A stretch of 64,000 bases of DNA from Corynebacterium mustelae (GCF_001020985.1 NZ_CP011542.1:310001-374000), one strand, 5' to 3'. Positions 36,875 through 46,918 are shown, counted from the first letter of the stretch. Numbers and translations are program-made. Notes: generated by a model not told the origin, from the sequence alone.

Positions 36875-37693
36875 ATGGATAAACCGCTTTCGGGTTGGCG
36901 GGTGCTGGTGCCTCGGGCGCGGCACCAAGCGCAGCAGATGGTCGAGTTGCTGGAATCTTGTGGGGCGACAGCGGTAACTGTGCCAACCATTGAGATTGCG
37001 CGACCGATTGATGAAACGCCGATTCGGCAGGCGGTCTTGGAGTTGATCGCTGGGGAATTTACGTGGCTGATTTTAACAAGCGGAAACGCTGTGACCGCAC
37101 TGAAAAAATATGTGGTGGAGGCGGCCTGGTGCCAGCACGTGCATCCGGGTGAGGTCATCGCTGCGATCAACCGCGGTACTCACGTGGCGGTGGTGGGTCG
37201 AAAAACCGCCCAGGCGGCACGTGACCTCGGATTTGAACCGATCTTAAGCCCACCGATTACTGAACAAAATGCGGCGGGTCTGGTTTCAGTTTTCCCCCCA
37301 GCGGATGTGCAATCTGGCGGGGTGGATACTCGGGTATTGCTGCCGCGAGCAGATATCGCCACTAATGTGGTGGCCTCTGGGGTTACAGCACGCGGATGGC
37401 GGGTAACAGATGTTATTGCGTACCGTACCGTTGCTGCTGCACCACCATCACCGGGTGTCATCGCAGCGGTACAAGACGGCGACATTGATGCGATATGTGT
37501 CACTAGTGGTTCCACTATCCGAAACTTGGTGGCGGCTACCGGAAAACCTCATCCTGGCACCATGATCGCTTGTATTGGCCCAATGGCAGCGGCGGCGTGC
37601 AGGGAATGCGGGATACGGGTGGATGTAGTGCCAAAAGTCGCCGAAATACCGGCGCTTATCGACGCCCTGGCTGCGGCGGCGCGTACCCGGTAG
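36875..37693 (+). CDS. hemD: Uroporphyrinogen-III synthase HemD (stand-alone)
   Basis: HemD inverts ring D and closes hydroxymethylbilane to uroporphyrinogen III. 272 residues with the usual weakly conserved two-domain fold: WRVLVPRARHQAQQMVELL at the N-terminus, LILTSGNAVTALKKYV near 65, and the second-domain DIDAICVTSGSTIRNL near 200 and ACIGPMAAAACRECG near 230. In many actinobacteria HemD is fused to a uroporphyrinogen methyltransferase (CobA); here the ORF contains only the HemD domain. Position between hemC and hemB supports the call. Confidence 0.9.
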   Translation: MDKPLSGWRVLVPRARHQAQQMVELLESCGATAVTVPTIEIARPIDETPIRQAVLELIAGEFTWLILTSGNAVTALKKYVVEAAWCQHVHPGEVIAAINRGTHVAVVGRKTAQAARDLGFEPILSPPITEQNAAGLVSVFPPADVQSGGVDTRVLLPRADIATNVVASGVTARGWRVTDVIAYRTVAAAPPSPGVIAAVQDGDIDAICVTSGSTIRNLVAATGKPHPGTMIACIGPMAAAACRECGIRVDVVPKVAEIPALIDALAAAARTR

Positions 37694-37753
37694 GCGTCGA
37701 AAAGCGCTAGCCGATTGGCTAAAGTGACACCCATACGGAAAGGACCAGTCCCC

Positions 37754-38764
37754 ATGAACGTTCAACCCCCACTTCGGCGACCCCGCCGGTTGCGCACTAC
37801 CGCGGCCATCCGTGACATGGTTGCCGAAACCCGACTTGATGCCAGTGACTTTATCTACCCGCTGTTTATCGCCGATGGGATTACAAACCCCCGCGAGATT
37901 TCTTCCATGCCTGGTCAATATCAACACACCCTCGACTCGCTTACCCGGATCGTTGCTGAGGCCATCGAACTGGGGATCCGCTGCGTTGACCTGTTTGGGG
38001 TACCAAAGCCCGAAGACAAAGACGCAGAAGGAAGCCACGCCTGGCAGCCAGACGGCATACTCAACCGGGCGATCCGGCATTTGCGGGACACCTTCGGAGA
38101 CGACATTCTCATCATGGCCGATACGTGTCTCGACGAGTTTACCGACCACGGACACTGCGGTGTACTTAGCACCACCACTCGCGGTGAGAGTGTAGTGGAC
38201 AACGACGCCACCGTCAGGTTCTACCAAAAAATGGCTTGTGCTCAAGCAGATGCAGGGGCACATATTGTAAGCCCATCGGGAATGATGGACGGACAAATCC
38301 GTGCTATCCGCACCGCATTAGATGAAGCTGGACACCAGGATGTGGCCATCATGGCATACTCCGCAAAATACGCATCCGCCTTTTACGGACCATTCCGCGA
38401 TGCGGTAGGTTCCTCATTAGAAGGCGACCGGCGTACCTACCAACAAAACCCAGCGAATACCCGAGAATCCTTGCTGGAAGTACAATTAGACATCGACGAA
38501 GGCGCAGATTTTGTCATGGTGAAACCCGCGATGCCCTATCTGGATGTTCTCACGGAAGTAGCGCGTACTGCCACTGTTCCCGTTGCCGCCTACCAAGTCT
38601 CCGGCGAATACGCCATGCTGCATGCTGCGGCACGGTCCGGCTGGCTGGATTTAGAAGCCACCATGCTCGAGTCGCTTATTGCGATTAAACGAGCTGGGGC
38701 GAACCAGATACTCACCTATTTTGCACTGGATGCGGCCGCGTACCTTAGAGCCAACCACAAGTAA
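37754..38764 (+). CDS. hemB: Delta-aminolevulinic acid dehydratase HemB
   Basis: HemB condenses two 5-aminolevulinate molecules to porphobilinogen. 336 residues. RLRTTAAIRDMVAETRLDASDFIYPLF is the typical start. The metal/regulatory segment IMADTCLDEFTDHGHCG carries Cys but in the pattern of magnesium/zinc types; the Schiff-base lysine lies in IMAYSAKYASAFYGPFRDA near 206, and MVKPAMPYLDV near 258 provides the second active-site lysine. I start at ATG 37754 (RBS AAAGGA); the frame extends to 37715 but the added residues do not fit the family. GTCGAAAAGC lies at 37696 between hemD and hemB. Confidence 0.95.
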   Translation: MNVQPPLRRPRRLRTTAAIRDMVAETRLDASDFIYPLFIADGITNPREISSMPGQYQHTLDSLTRIVAEAIELGIRCVDLFGVPKPEDKDAEGSHAWQPDGILNRAIRHLRDTFGDDILIMADTCLDEFTDHGHCGVLSTTTRGESVVDNDATVRFYQKMACAQADAGAHIVSPSGMMDGQIRAIRTALDEAGHQDVAIMAYSAKYASAFYGPFRDAVGSSLEGDRRTYQQNPANTRESLLEVQLDIDEGADFVMVKPAMPYLDVLTEVARTATVPVAAYQVSGEYAMLHAAARSGWLDLEATMLESLIAIKRAGANQILTYFALDAAAYLRANHK

Positions 38765-38898
38765 TGAATCATTGTTTGTTAGGCTCGAAGGAACGACGAT
38801 AGACGCGGGATAAGAAACTGGCACCGGCCGAAACTGATCCCGCGTTATCGGCGATGAAGAAATACACCACCAACATATTGTAAGGAAACGACAGCTCG

Positions 38899-39480
38899 GT
38901 GACCCCACCTACAACACAACCCGCTAACGAACAGCCGGAGACCAGGCCAGCCGCAGTCAGCCTGGTGGTCAAACTCTGGATGTTGGTTATTGCGTGCGAA
39001 GGACTGCACCAGATTGCCAACATTGTCTTGGGGTTATATAGCCGCGACGAACGCGCTGCACTTTATGTTGAAAACCTAAAAAGCGCGGGAGATCAACCAA
39101 TCCCCAACAAAGACCTCATAGATACGGTTTTGACCGCATCCATCTTCGGAGTGGGACTTCTCGCCCTATTGATCTTGGTAGGCGTTGGATTTCTTGTGCG
39201 CAGTTTCAGCAAACCAGGCGAAAACGCCAAACTGTCGCGCCGGGTTTTAGGGTATTTCGGATTGTATTTTTCCATCAGGCTGATTTTGGTGTTCTTCACC
39301 GAACCCGTTAGTTCGGTACCGGTGCAGCTTTTTGCCTTCGACGGCAGCATACAAATCTTAAGCGGTGTTGCCGCAGCGGTGGCCTTGATCTTTGCCGGGC
39401 GGGAGGAATCCCTCACGTGGGTGGGGGAGACACCTTTGGGCGCAGCATCGTCCAAGACGCCACCTAGGCGGCGTCGATAA
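38899..39480 (+). CDS. Conserved corynebacterial membrane protein of the hem locus
   Basis: 193 residues, start GTG 38899. It begins with a Pro/Thr-rich cytoplasmic segment, then about four hydrophobic helices (near 23-45, 80-105, 118-138, 145-165) and ends with a basic KTPPRRRR. I recall a gene of this kind in the same place in other corynebacteria, but no family function is known. It lies 30 bp before the P-type-ATPase-like gene and is presumably co-transcribed with it. Confidence 0.7.
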   Translation: MTPPTTQPANEQPETRPAAVSLVVKLWMLVIACEGLHQIANIVLGLYSRDERAALYVENLKSAGDQPIPNKDLIDTVLTASIFGVGLLALLILVGVGFLVRSFSKPGENAKLSRRVLGYFGLYFSIRLILVFFTEPVSSVPVQLFAFDGSIQILSGVAAAVALIFAGREESLTWVGETPLGAASSKTPPRRRR

Positions 39481-39510
39481 GCGGCAGGAATATGCGAGGA
39501 GAACCATAGT

Positions 39511-42234
39511 ATGGCCCAGGACACCACCGGGAGTGCTGGTGATACAACCGCACATGCAGCCTCAGCCACGCAACCCGAAATGCCACCTATAGATAATTCC
39601 GTTTCTGGTGGGGAAACTATGCCCAAAACAAATATTGAAGCGACAAATAACCTGGTAAGCAACGCGATTTCTGCGGCCAAAGATGCCGCGAAAAGTGCGG
39701 GTATTAATCTGGCCATCAATCCGAACCAAGACCCGGACGAAGCCGCAGCTGAGGCAATCCATATCGGACGCACATCTTTCGCCTTTGAACTTGACGGATT
39801 AGAGAGCGCGGCTGCAGTAGGGGAGCTGGAAGAAGCTCTTAATGACTTAGCCGGAGTTGATGCTCGGATTGTTTACACATCCAAGATGGCGTGGATAACC
39901 GCGCAGCGCACAATCGACATTTCTGTGATCGAGGAAGTGTTTCGAACGTTCGGGATCGACGCCACCTTGACCGATTCTTCGCTTAGACGCCGCATGGCAT
40001 GGGCGGATGTGGAAGAAGGACGCTATAACCGCTCCCGACAGCGTCACCGCAGGCGACGGTATTCAACCACCCGAACATCTGCCCGTAGACAGATAATGGA
40101 AGAAGACCGTGCGTTGGAAGCCGCCCGTAAAGCAGGGTTCTTAGATGGCGCTGAAACCCGGGTGGAACCTACGGAACCCACCGATGTGCTTTTTACAGCC
40201 CGAAATCTTCTAACCAGACGGCGGTTGATAATCACGGTTTTGTTTAGCATCCCTGTGGTGGCTATCAGCTACATTCCGTCGGTGCAGTTCGACGGGTGGC
40301 AGTGGGTCATTGCTGCACTAGCCTTGCCGGTGGTCACCTATGGGGCATATCCGTTCCACCGGGCTCTCATTGGTGGTTTGCGGCGCGGAATGTCAGCGCT
40401 GGATGGTGCGAGCTCACTGGCCATTTTATTGGCCTATATTTGGTCAATAGCGCTTATGATTGTCACCCCGGTGGGGAACCGAGAATATCGGGCAGAGTCG
40501 GAGCTCGTTGCCATTGATCCGATATCGTTTGAAAACGGTGCGCTGTTTTTTGACGTCGCCTGTGTGATGACCATTTTCCTGGTGGCAGGGCGAATTTTTA
40601 GCCGCAAGGCGCGCACAAACCTGGTGGATCAATTAGCAACGTATAAACCTGCACCAAATAGCACCGCCACCCTGGTGAGCAAAATCAGGAAAACCGGGCA
40701 AATATCTGAAACAGAAGTTCCCATTCAGAAACTAAACGTCGGTGATGATATCGTCGTCCCACCTTTTGGCATCATCCCCGTCGATGGTGTTGTTGTTGGT
40801 GGATCCTCCGTGCTCAATGCCACGGCACTCGGAATTGGAAATATTGCGGCAAAAGTAAACGCCAAGGTTTACGCTGGCTGCGTTAACGGCGAAAAGGCGT
40901 TGAAAATTCGGGTGGTTTCTACCGGGCACCGCACCTGGTTAGCCGCAGTAAGCCGATGGGTGTGGCTATCATCTATGCAGCAACATCACCTGGATGCGCT
41001 TGCTACAAAAACCGCATCGTTTCTCGTGCCATTGGCGTTGGTCATAGCGGCCACCGATTTCGCAGTGTGGGCGTTATTTACTGGAAATATCAACCAAGCA
41101 TTCGCAACTAGTTTGGCGGTGCTGGGCTGTGTTGCACCAGTAGCGTTAGCGGTTTCTGCCTCGGTAGCGATGCGCCACGGCATTGAAAATGCGGCCCGGA
41201 AAGGAGTGTTGCTTCGCAACGCCGCCACCGTTAGGCAATTAGATAGGGTAGACGCGGTTATTTTCAACCGGGTAGGTGCACTGAGCGAAGGAGAAATGAC
41301 GGTGGAAACCGTCACAGCTGATCGCGGGGAAAACCCCGATTTGGTGCTGCGGGTAGCTGGCGCGCTGACTCTTGAATCGGATCACCCCGTCTCACGTGCT
41401 TTGGTGCGCGCCGCGCGGGAATCCCGTGACGCCTCCTCGGATACCTCCATCCCCGGTTGGATCGAAGTAAGTCACGTGGAGATCGACGAACTTGGTAGCT
41501 TCACCGGCATGGTGGAAATCCCAGTGGCGGACTCTGATGGATACATAGAAATGCGCAACGTCGAGGCTAAATTATGGCGGCCCCGTAACCTTTCCGACCT
41601 TCAGGGACGGTTGGCCGCAGCCGCTGTCTCTGGTGGCACCCCGTTGGTTGTGCGGTGGAAAGGGAAAGACCGAGGCGTTATCACCTTGCATGATGAAGCA
41701 AAGGCGGATGCCACCCAATCGGTTGACGAACTGGAATCGATGGGAATCGAAACGATGATGCTCAGCCGGGATACCTATCCAGTGGCACGCCGGTATGGAG
41801 ATACGGTGGGTGTTTCCCACGTATTGGCGGGAATTCAACCTGGCCAAAAGGAACAAACCGTCCGTAGTGTGCATAACCACGGCGCGATTGTGGCCATGGT
41901 GGGCGACGAGTCAGTGGAGCACTGCTTCCGGGTGGCCGATATCGGTGTGATGGTGGGAGCCATGTCGAGCCTGTCTAGTCCCGCAGCCCTGGAAGGAACC
42001 GCCGCCGACGTGGTTCTTCTGGATAATAAAACCAGCCCGATCCCGTGGCTGTTTTCTGGTGCGCGTCGTATGGCCCGGTTGATTAACACTAATTTCCTGT
42101 TTGCTTGGGTGTATAACGGTGTGGCAATTGTTGCCGCCTGCCTTGGTATTTTGCACCCAATGCTAGCTACGGTTTTGATGTTGGCATCATCATTGGTGAT
42201 CGAATTTAGATCCCGGTTATCTAGAACCTTCTAA
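39511..42234 (+). CDS. P1B-type ATPase-like protein lacking catalytic residues
   Basis: 907 residues with the layout of a heavy-metal P-type ATPase: a ferredoxin-like (HMA-type) region at about 85-155, several membrane helices, actuator, phosphorylation and nucleotide-binding regions. The key motifs are altered. The metal-binding CxxC of the HMA domain is absent (LDGLESAAAVGELEEAL), the membrane CPC is C540-V-A, the phosphorylation motif DKTGTLT is FNRVGALSE with Asn586 replacing the catalytic Asp, TGE is absent from the actuator (LNATALG), and GDGxNDxxAL is GDESVEHCFRV. The HP dipeptide (H625) survives. It cannot cycle like a normal P-type pump if these calls are right, and is probably a scaffold or sensor. 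Its place between hemB and hemE suggests heme or iron biology. Confidence 0.8.
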   Translation: MAQDTTGSAGDTTAHAASATQPEMPPIDNSVSGGETMPKTNIEATNNLVSNAISAAKDAAKSAGINLAINPNQDPDEAAAEAIHIGRTSFAFELDGLESAAAVGELEEALNDLAGVDARIVYTSKMAWITAQRTIDISVIEEVFRTFGIDATLTDSSLRRRMAWADVEEGRYNRSRQRHRRRRYSTTRTSARRQIMEEDRALEAARKAGFLDGAETRVEPTEPTDVLFTARNLLTRRRLIITVLFSIPVVAISYIPSVQFDGWQWVIAALALPVVTYGAYPFHRALIGGLRRGMSALDGASSLAILLAYIWSIALMIVTPVGNREYRAESELVAIDPISFENGALFFDVACVMTIFLVAGRIFSRKARTNLVDQLATYKPAPNSTATLVSKIRKTGQISETEVPIQKLNVGDDIVVPPFGIIPVDGVVVGGSSVLNATALGIGNIAAKVNAKVYAGCVNGEKALKIRVVSTGHRTWLAAVSRWVWLSSMQQHHLDALATKTASFLVPLALVIAATDFAVWALFTGNINQAFATSLAVLGCVAPVALAVSASVAMRHGIENAARKGVLLRNAATVRQLDRVDAVIFNRVGALSEGEMTVETVTADRGENPDLVLRVAGALTLESDHPVSRALVRAARESRDASSDTSIPGWIEVSHVEIDELGSFTGMVEIPVADSDGYIEMRNVEAKLWRPRNLSDLQGRLAAAAVSGGTPLVVRWKGKDRGVITLHDEAKADATQSVDELESMGIETMMLSRDTYPVARRYGDTVGVSHVLAGIQPGQKEQTVRSVHNHGAIVAMVGDESVEHCFRVADIGVMVGAMSSLSSPAALEGTAADVVLLDNKTSPIPWLFSGARRMARLINTNFLFAWVYNGVAIVAACLGILHPMLATVLMLASSLVIEFRSRLSRTF

Positions 42235-42773
42235 AGCGGTATTCGAGAGCTTGGCTCCTATCTGGTGCTTGTCGACGCCCGCCTGTGGGTTGGTGTGGAT
42301 CATACGGTACGAAACCAGCGCATTGAACTGGTGCTTTTGATTTGTGGGGATGACTTTTTGTACTAGTTTTCCCTAAGTCAGGTTTTTGCACATCCCACTA
42401 AAAGCAACGGCTAGTTGCCGTAGCCAAGTTCCAACTCGACCTATTCTTCTTGCGTACCGTTGAAACTAACCACCACACCACGCAGAGGTCGAGTTGCTCT
42501 TAGATAACCTGTGCCGATTATTCTCCTAGCTGGGGATTTGTCTTGACTAACCCCTCAATTTCAGCATGAATGTTTTTGCAAGATAGTCAGAACTTTTCTA
42601 CGACAAAGCGGGTGTTTCGGATAGCGGACACTGATATTGTCCAGTACTTTTCGTCGCACCCCTGCCTGTAGGTTGCATCTCTGGGGTGGATGTGGCTGGG
42701 TAGACGTGGTGCGTGGTGTAACAAAGGTTGAGCTTGCTTTCCAAAAGTTGGATAACCGGGCATACTTTTGGCT
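42235..42773. other. Intergenic region with dispersed 63-bp unit before hemE
   Basis: A 539-bp spacer. It contains a CTTGTCGACGCCCGCCTG block near 42269 that resembles sequence near 56972, a CCCTAAGTCAGGTTTTTGCACATC block near 42370, the bounded unit 42433-42495, and then the hemE promoter region. No further gene is supported. Confidence 0.5.
42433..42495. repeat. Dispersed 63-bp bounded unit
   Basis: Starts AACTCGACCT and ends AGGTCGAGTT, a 10-base perfect inverted repeat, with a CCACCACACCAC core similar to the unit at 29625. Flanks are also similar (TCAGGTTTT-type block about 50-60 bp upstream), so a larger element of about 150 bp seems to be shared. Confidence 0.8.
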
Positions 42774-43895
42774 ATGTTTGCTTCGTCTGATCTTCACCCT
42801 GTAGTTATTAGCCCTAGCCCCAAACGGCGACTGTTGCCACAAGCGCCGTTGAATATGGTTGCCGCCGCCACCCCAGAACGGGGTGCTATCCAACCGCCGC
42901 GCCGCCCAGTGTGGTTTATGCGGCAGGCTGGCCGCTCACTTCCGGAATACCGTCAGGTGCGCCGTGGGGTAGATATGCTGGACTCGTGTTTCATGCCAGA
43001 GTTGCTAGCGGAGATTACCCTTCAGCCGGTACGGCGGCATGATGTAGATGCCGCAATTTTATTCTCCGACATCGTTGTGCCATTAAAGGCGGCGGGGGTT
43101 GCCGTCGATATTGTTCCTGGTCGCGGCCCGGTAATGGCGCAGCCGATTCGAGATGCCAGCGATGTAGCGAGCCTTCCTATTCTTAGTAGTGATGTGCCGG
43201 AAGTGGCGGCGGGTATAGAGATTATTGTGGCGGAGTTAGAAGATCACCAATCGTTGATCGGGTTTGCTGGGGCGCCGTTTACCTTAGCCAGCTATCTAGT
43301 CGAGGGGGGTCCGTCACGCAATCATGAGAGAACTAAAGCGATGATGCATGCGGACCCAAAGTTGTGGCATGCCCTCATGTCGAAATTAACCCATAGCATC
43401 ATTAGGTTTTTACAAGTCCAAATAGATGCTGGAATTGATGCAATGCAATTATTTGATTCTTGGGCGGGTTGTTTGACCCAACGAGATTACCGGGAGTTTG
43501 TGTTGCCGTATTCTACCCAGATTCTTAGTGCGGTGGCGGCTGCGGGAATTCCACGGATTCACTTCGGGGTGGGAACTGGTGAGCTTTTAGCGGCGATGAG
43601 CACTGCTGGTTCTGAGGTTATGGGCGTGGATTGGCGGGTGCCATTGGATTCAGCGGCGCGTCGAATCGCTGCTGAATCCGGCCCTAAGGTACTTCAGGGA
43701 AACCTGGATCCCGCAATGTTATTTGCTGGTGATGCTGTTGTCCGTGCGGAGATAGCGCGTATTTGTGGCGAAGCTGATGCCGCCATTGCTGAAGGTAACG
43801 CAGTTGGGCATATTTTCAATCTGGGGCATGGCGTATTGCCGGACACTGATCCCGATGCGATCACTCGTGCGGTAGCGATGATTCACGAATACTGA
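42774..43895 (+). CDS. hemE: Uroporphyrinogen decarboxylase HemE
   Basis: HemE removes the four acetate carboxyls of uroporphyrinogen III to give coproporphyrinogen III. About 373 residues. The hallmark PVWFMRQAGRSLPEYR is at residues about 46-61, ILFSDIVVPLKAAGV near 100, GFAGAPFTLASYLVEGG near 165, and IHFGVGTGELL near 265. The start is ATG 42774; TTG 42768 lies two codons upstream and ATG 42855 would cut the conserved APLN segment. It starts a hemE-hemY-hemL series transcribed rightward. Confidence 0.95.
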   Translation: MFASSDLHPVVISPSPKRRLLPQAPLNMVAAATPERGAIQPPRRPVWFMRQAGRSLPEYRQVRRGVDMLDSCFMPELLAEITLQPVRRHDVDAAILFSDIVVPLKAAGVAVDIVPGRGPVMAQPIRDASDVASLPILSSDVPEVAAGIEIIVAELEDHQSLIGFAGAPFTLASYLVEGGPSRNHERTKAMMHADPKLWHALMSKLTHSIIRFLQVQIDAGIDAMQLFDSWAGCLTQRDYREFVLPYSTQILSAVAAAGIPRIHFGVGTGELLAAMSTAGSEVMGVDWRVPLDSAARRIAAESGPKVLQGNLDPAMLFAGDAVVRAEIARICGEADAAIAEGNAVGHIFNLGHGVLPDTDPDAITRAVAMIHEY

Positions 43896-43953
43896 GTAGG
43901 AAAAGACTACACTTAAGACTCTTTATTGGCGAGGTTTTACACAAAGGGGAATT

Positions 43954-45366
43954 ATGAAAATAGCCATTATTGGTGCGGGGCTGGCAGGTCTTAGTGCAGC
44001 GTGGCAAATTCACGCCTTAAATCCCGACGCTGCGGTCGATGTTTTTGAAGCCACTGACCGAATCGGCGGCAAGCTTTATACCGTTGCATTCGCGGCAGGG
44101 CCGACAGATATGGGGGCGGAAGCATACCTTGCGTATCGAAAAGACGCGACGGAATTTTTTGCCGAACTTGGTTTAAGCGAAAGCCTAGTAGCGCCATCGG
44201 GGTTGCCCTCACAGATATATTCTGGCGGTAGCTGCCATGCGCTGCCCACAGACACCGTGATGGGTATTCCGCGCGATGCGGCGTCAGTTGCCACGCTTGT
44301 CGACGCCGCCACCGCCGAACGCATCACCGCGGAAGCGGCCGCGCCACCGCTTGAGTGGGTGGCGGGTGAAACCGACATGACGGTCGGGCAATTAGTCCGC
44401 CAGCGGTTCGGTGACCAAATAGCCGATCGAATTGTTTCCGCATTGCAAGGTGGGGTGTATTCGGCAACGGCGGATGATCTGGGGCTTAGGGCAACACTGC
44501 CGCAGGTAGCGCAAGCGCTTGATGAGTTAGCTGTAGCTGGTCAGCCCGTGACGTTATCTGCTGCGGTGACCGGGCTGGTGAACGCCCGCAACGCACAATC
44601 GCAGAGCTACAATTCGCAGGTTTTTGCGACGTTTGCTAACGGTTATGCCGAATTGTATGAGGCTCTGGCGGAACAATCTCGGGCGCGGATACACATTGAT
44701 GCGTTCATATCTTCGGTGACAAAAACCCCGAATGGCTTTGCGCTCAGTGGGGCAGGTGATGGTGTGTACGATCACGTTATTTTCGCCACCCCAGCGCCGA
44801 CGACGGCGATGTTGCTGAAAACAATCGCCCCAGATGCCGTTGCGCCGCTGAAGTCCATTCGATTAGCCTCCAGCGTGGTGGTTGGTATGAAATTCGCTGA
44901 TGATACCGGTTTGCCGGACTACTCCGGGATCCTGGTAGCTGCCGACGAGGAAGACATCACGGCTAAAGCCTTCACCTTTGCGTCGAAAAAATGGCCGCAT
45001 CTAGCTGCCCGCGGTGGGGCATTGGTGCGGGCTTCCTTTGGTAGGTTTGGCGATGATGCTATAACCCGTGCCGATGAGGATTATCTTGTTGACTGCGCTT
45101 TAGATGATCTCCAGAAGATTACGGGGTTCGATGGTCGTGCTGCCGGATTGGATGAAATCTATGTGCAACGCTGGTTCGGAGGCTTACCAGTATTTTCCCC
45201 AGACCATCCTGAGGCTGTTGCCGCTGTGACTGCAATCATCGATCGCACTCCCGGCGTCTCGGTGACCGGTGCGTGGTGCGCTGGGGTCGGTGTGCCGGCC
45301 GTGATCGAACACGCCCGTGCGACCGCCCGCAGTGTTGTATCCGGTGCCGGTGACCCCACAAGCTAA
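43954..45366 (+). CDS. hemY: Coproporphyrinogen III oxidase (HemY/CgoX-type flavoprotein)
   Basis: 470 residues, FAD-dependent. The Rossmann GxGxxG is IIGAGLAGLSAAWQIH at residues 4-19, followed by ATDRIGGKLYTVAF, and the C-terminal FAD contact is CAGVGVPAVIEHARATAR. It is traditionally annotated as protoporphyrinogen oxidase; in Gram-positive bacteria using the coproporphyrin-dependent route the enzyme oxidises coproporphyrinogen III to coproporphyrin III, which HemH and HemQ then convert to heme. Those two genes are not in this window. It lies 58 bp after hemE and 30 bp before hemL. Confidence 0.93.
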   Translation: MKIAIIGAGLAGLSAAWQIHALNPDAAVDVFEATDRIGGKLYTVAFAAGPTDMGAEAYLAYRKDATEFFAELGLSESLVAPSGLPSQIYSGGSCHALPTDTVMGIPRDAASVATLVDAATAERITAEAAAPPLEWVAGETDMTVGQLVRQRFGDQIADRIVSALQGGVYSATADDLGLRATLPQVAQALDELAVAGQPVTLSAAVTGLVNARNAQSQSYNSQVFATFANGYAELYEALAEQSRARIHIDAFISSVTKTPNGFALSGAGDGVYDHVIFATPAPTTAMLLKTIAPDAVAPLKSIRLASSVVVGMKFADDTGLPDYSGILVAADEEDITAKAFTFASKKWPHLAARGGALVRASFGRFGDDAITRADEDYLVDCALDDLQKITGFDGRAAGLDEIYVQRWFGGLPVFSPDHPEAVAAVTAIIDRTPGVSVTGAWCAGVGVPAVIEHARATARSVVSGAGDPTS

Positions 45367-45396
45367 CTTATCTAACGAAAAGCGAGTGATTTTCTC

Positions 45397-46737
45397 ATGA
45401 CTGATACCACCTATAACGACGCTTTAACCTCGTCGAATAGCGCCCGTTCGGCGGAGTTAATGGTTCGGGCCAAAGCCAGCATTCCCGGTGGCGTGAATTC
45501 CCCAGTGCGGGCGTTTGGTTCGGTGGGCGGAACGGCTCGGTTTATCGCCGCAGCTGCTGGTTCCCGTCTGATCGATGTCGACGGCAATGACTACGTTGAT
45601 CTGGTGAATTCCTGGGGGCCGATGATTCTAGGAAACGCCCATCCAGAAATCCTCGCGGCGGTGTCAGAAGCCATGTCTTACGGCCTGTCCTTCGGTGCCC
45701 CCACCGAGGCGGAAATCGAATTAGCCGAGCTGATTATCGCGCGTACCAGCGTGGAAGAAATCCGTATGGTGAATTCCGGAACGGAAGCCACCATGTCGGC
45801 GGTTAGGCTAGCACGTGGGTTCACGGGGCGGCCGAAGATCATCAAATTCGATGGTTGCTACCACGGTCATGTTGATGCACTGCTCGCGGCTGCAGGTTCT
45901 GGGGTCGCCACGTTTGCGCTGCCTGATTCCCCAGGCGTCACTGGTGCCAGTGCCGCCGACACCATCGTGGTTCCATACAACGACATTTCCGCCGTGGAAC
46001 AGGCGTTTGCGGATAACCCTGGACAGATAGCGGCGGTTATTACCGAAGCTGCTGCTGGGAACATGGGTGCGGTTGCTCCCCGCGACGGTTTCAATGCCAA
46101 TCTAAAGAAGATATGCCACGCCAATGGCGCGTTGCTGATCTTAGACGAAGTCATGACCGGGTTCCGCACCTCCTATTCCGGTTGGTACGGAATAGACCAC
46201 GTGGCGGGCGACTTAACCACCTTTGGAAAAGTGATGTCCGGTGGTTTGCCCGCAGCGGCGTTTGGCGGACGTAAAGACATAATGGAATATCTCGCCCCGG
46301 TTGGGCCGGTGTATCAAGCAGGCACTCTATCCGGCAACCCGGTGGCGATGGCTGCAGGTAAGAAATCGCTAGAGCTTGCCACCGAAGATGTATACACCAC
46401 AGTGCGTGCACACGCCGACATAGTGGCAGGTCTGATTCATGATGCCCTTTCTCGATACGGAGTGGAACACCATATCCAACGGGCAGCAACCATGTTTTCC
46501 ATCCGATTCGCACCAGAGGCTGGCTATAATTTCGCTGATATGAAAGCGGCCGACACATTCCGTTACGCGCCGTTCTTCCATACCCTGCTCGATCATGGGG
46601 TGTATGCACCGCCTAGCGTGTTTGAGACCTGGTTTGTTTCCGCAGCCCTTGGCGACGATGACTTTGCTCGCATTGAGAAAGCACTACAGCCAGCAGCGCA
46701 GGCGGCTGCTCGGGCAACCGCAACCCCAAGCAGTTAA
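45397..46737 (+). CDS. hemL: Glutamate-1-semialdehyde 2,1-aminomutase HemL
   Basis: HemL isomerises glutamate-1-semialdehyde to 5-aminolevulinate, using PLP or PMP. 446 residues, aminotransferase class III fold. [17 protein letters not shown] lies near 30, [21 protein letters not shown] near 122, [17 protein letters not shown] near 246, and the PLP-binding lysine in [18 protein letters not shown] near 274. A strong family match. It ends the hem series, and a loose inverted repeat TTCGCATCG/CGATGCGAA (46795-46850) in the next gap may contribute to termination. Confidence 0.96.
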   Translation: MTDTTYNDALTSSNSARSAELMVRAKASIPGGVNSPVRAFGSVGGTARFIAAAAGSRLIDVDGNDYVDLVNSWGPMILGNAHPEILAAVSEAMSYGLSFGAPTEAEIELAELIIARTSVEEIRMVNSGTEATMSAVRLARGFTGRPKIIKFDGCYHGHVDALLAAAGSGVATFALPDSPGVTGASAADTIVVPYNDISAVEQAFADNPGQIAAVITEAAAGNMGAVAPRDGFNANLKKICHANGALLILDEVMTGFRTSYSGWYGIDHVAGDLTTFGKVMSGGLPAAAFGGRKDIMEYLAPVGPVYQAGTLSGNPVAMAAGKKSLELATEDVYTTVRAHADIVAGLIHDALSRYGVEHHIQRAATMFSIRFAPEAGYNFADMKAADTFRYAPFFHTLLDHGVYAPPSVFETWFVSAALGDDDFARIEKALQPAAQAAARATATPSS

Positions 46738-46918
46738 CCGAACCCCAACATAACTACAATCTTGAAACCTGTGATGCGGCATCGCTCTTGTTACTTCGCA
46801 TCGCTTAGCTCTTATTCCCCATAGTTGTCTTAAGATGCTAACGATGCGAAAAGTCGGGTTTTTGCTCAACTCACGGTAGATTCGTTGACGTACTGTTTTT
46901 CGTTTTCTGGAAGGTACC

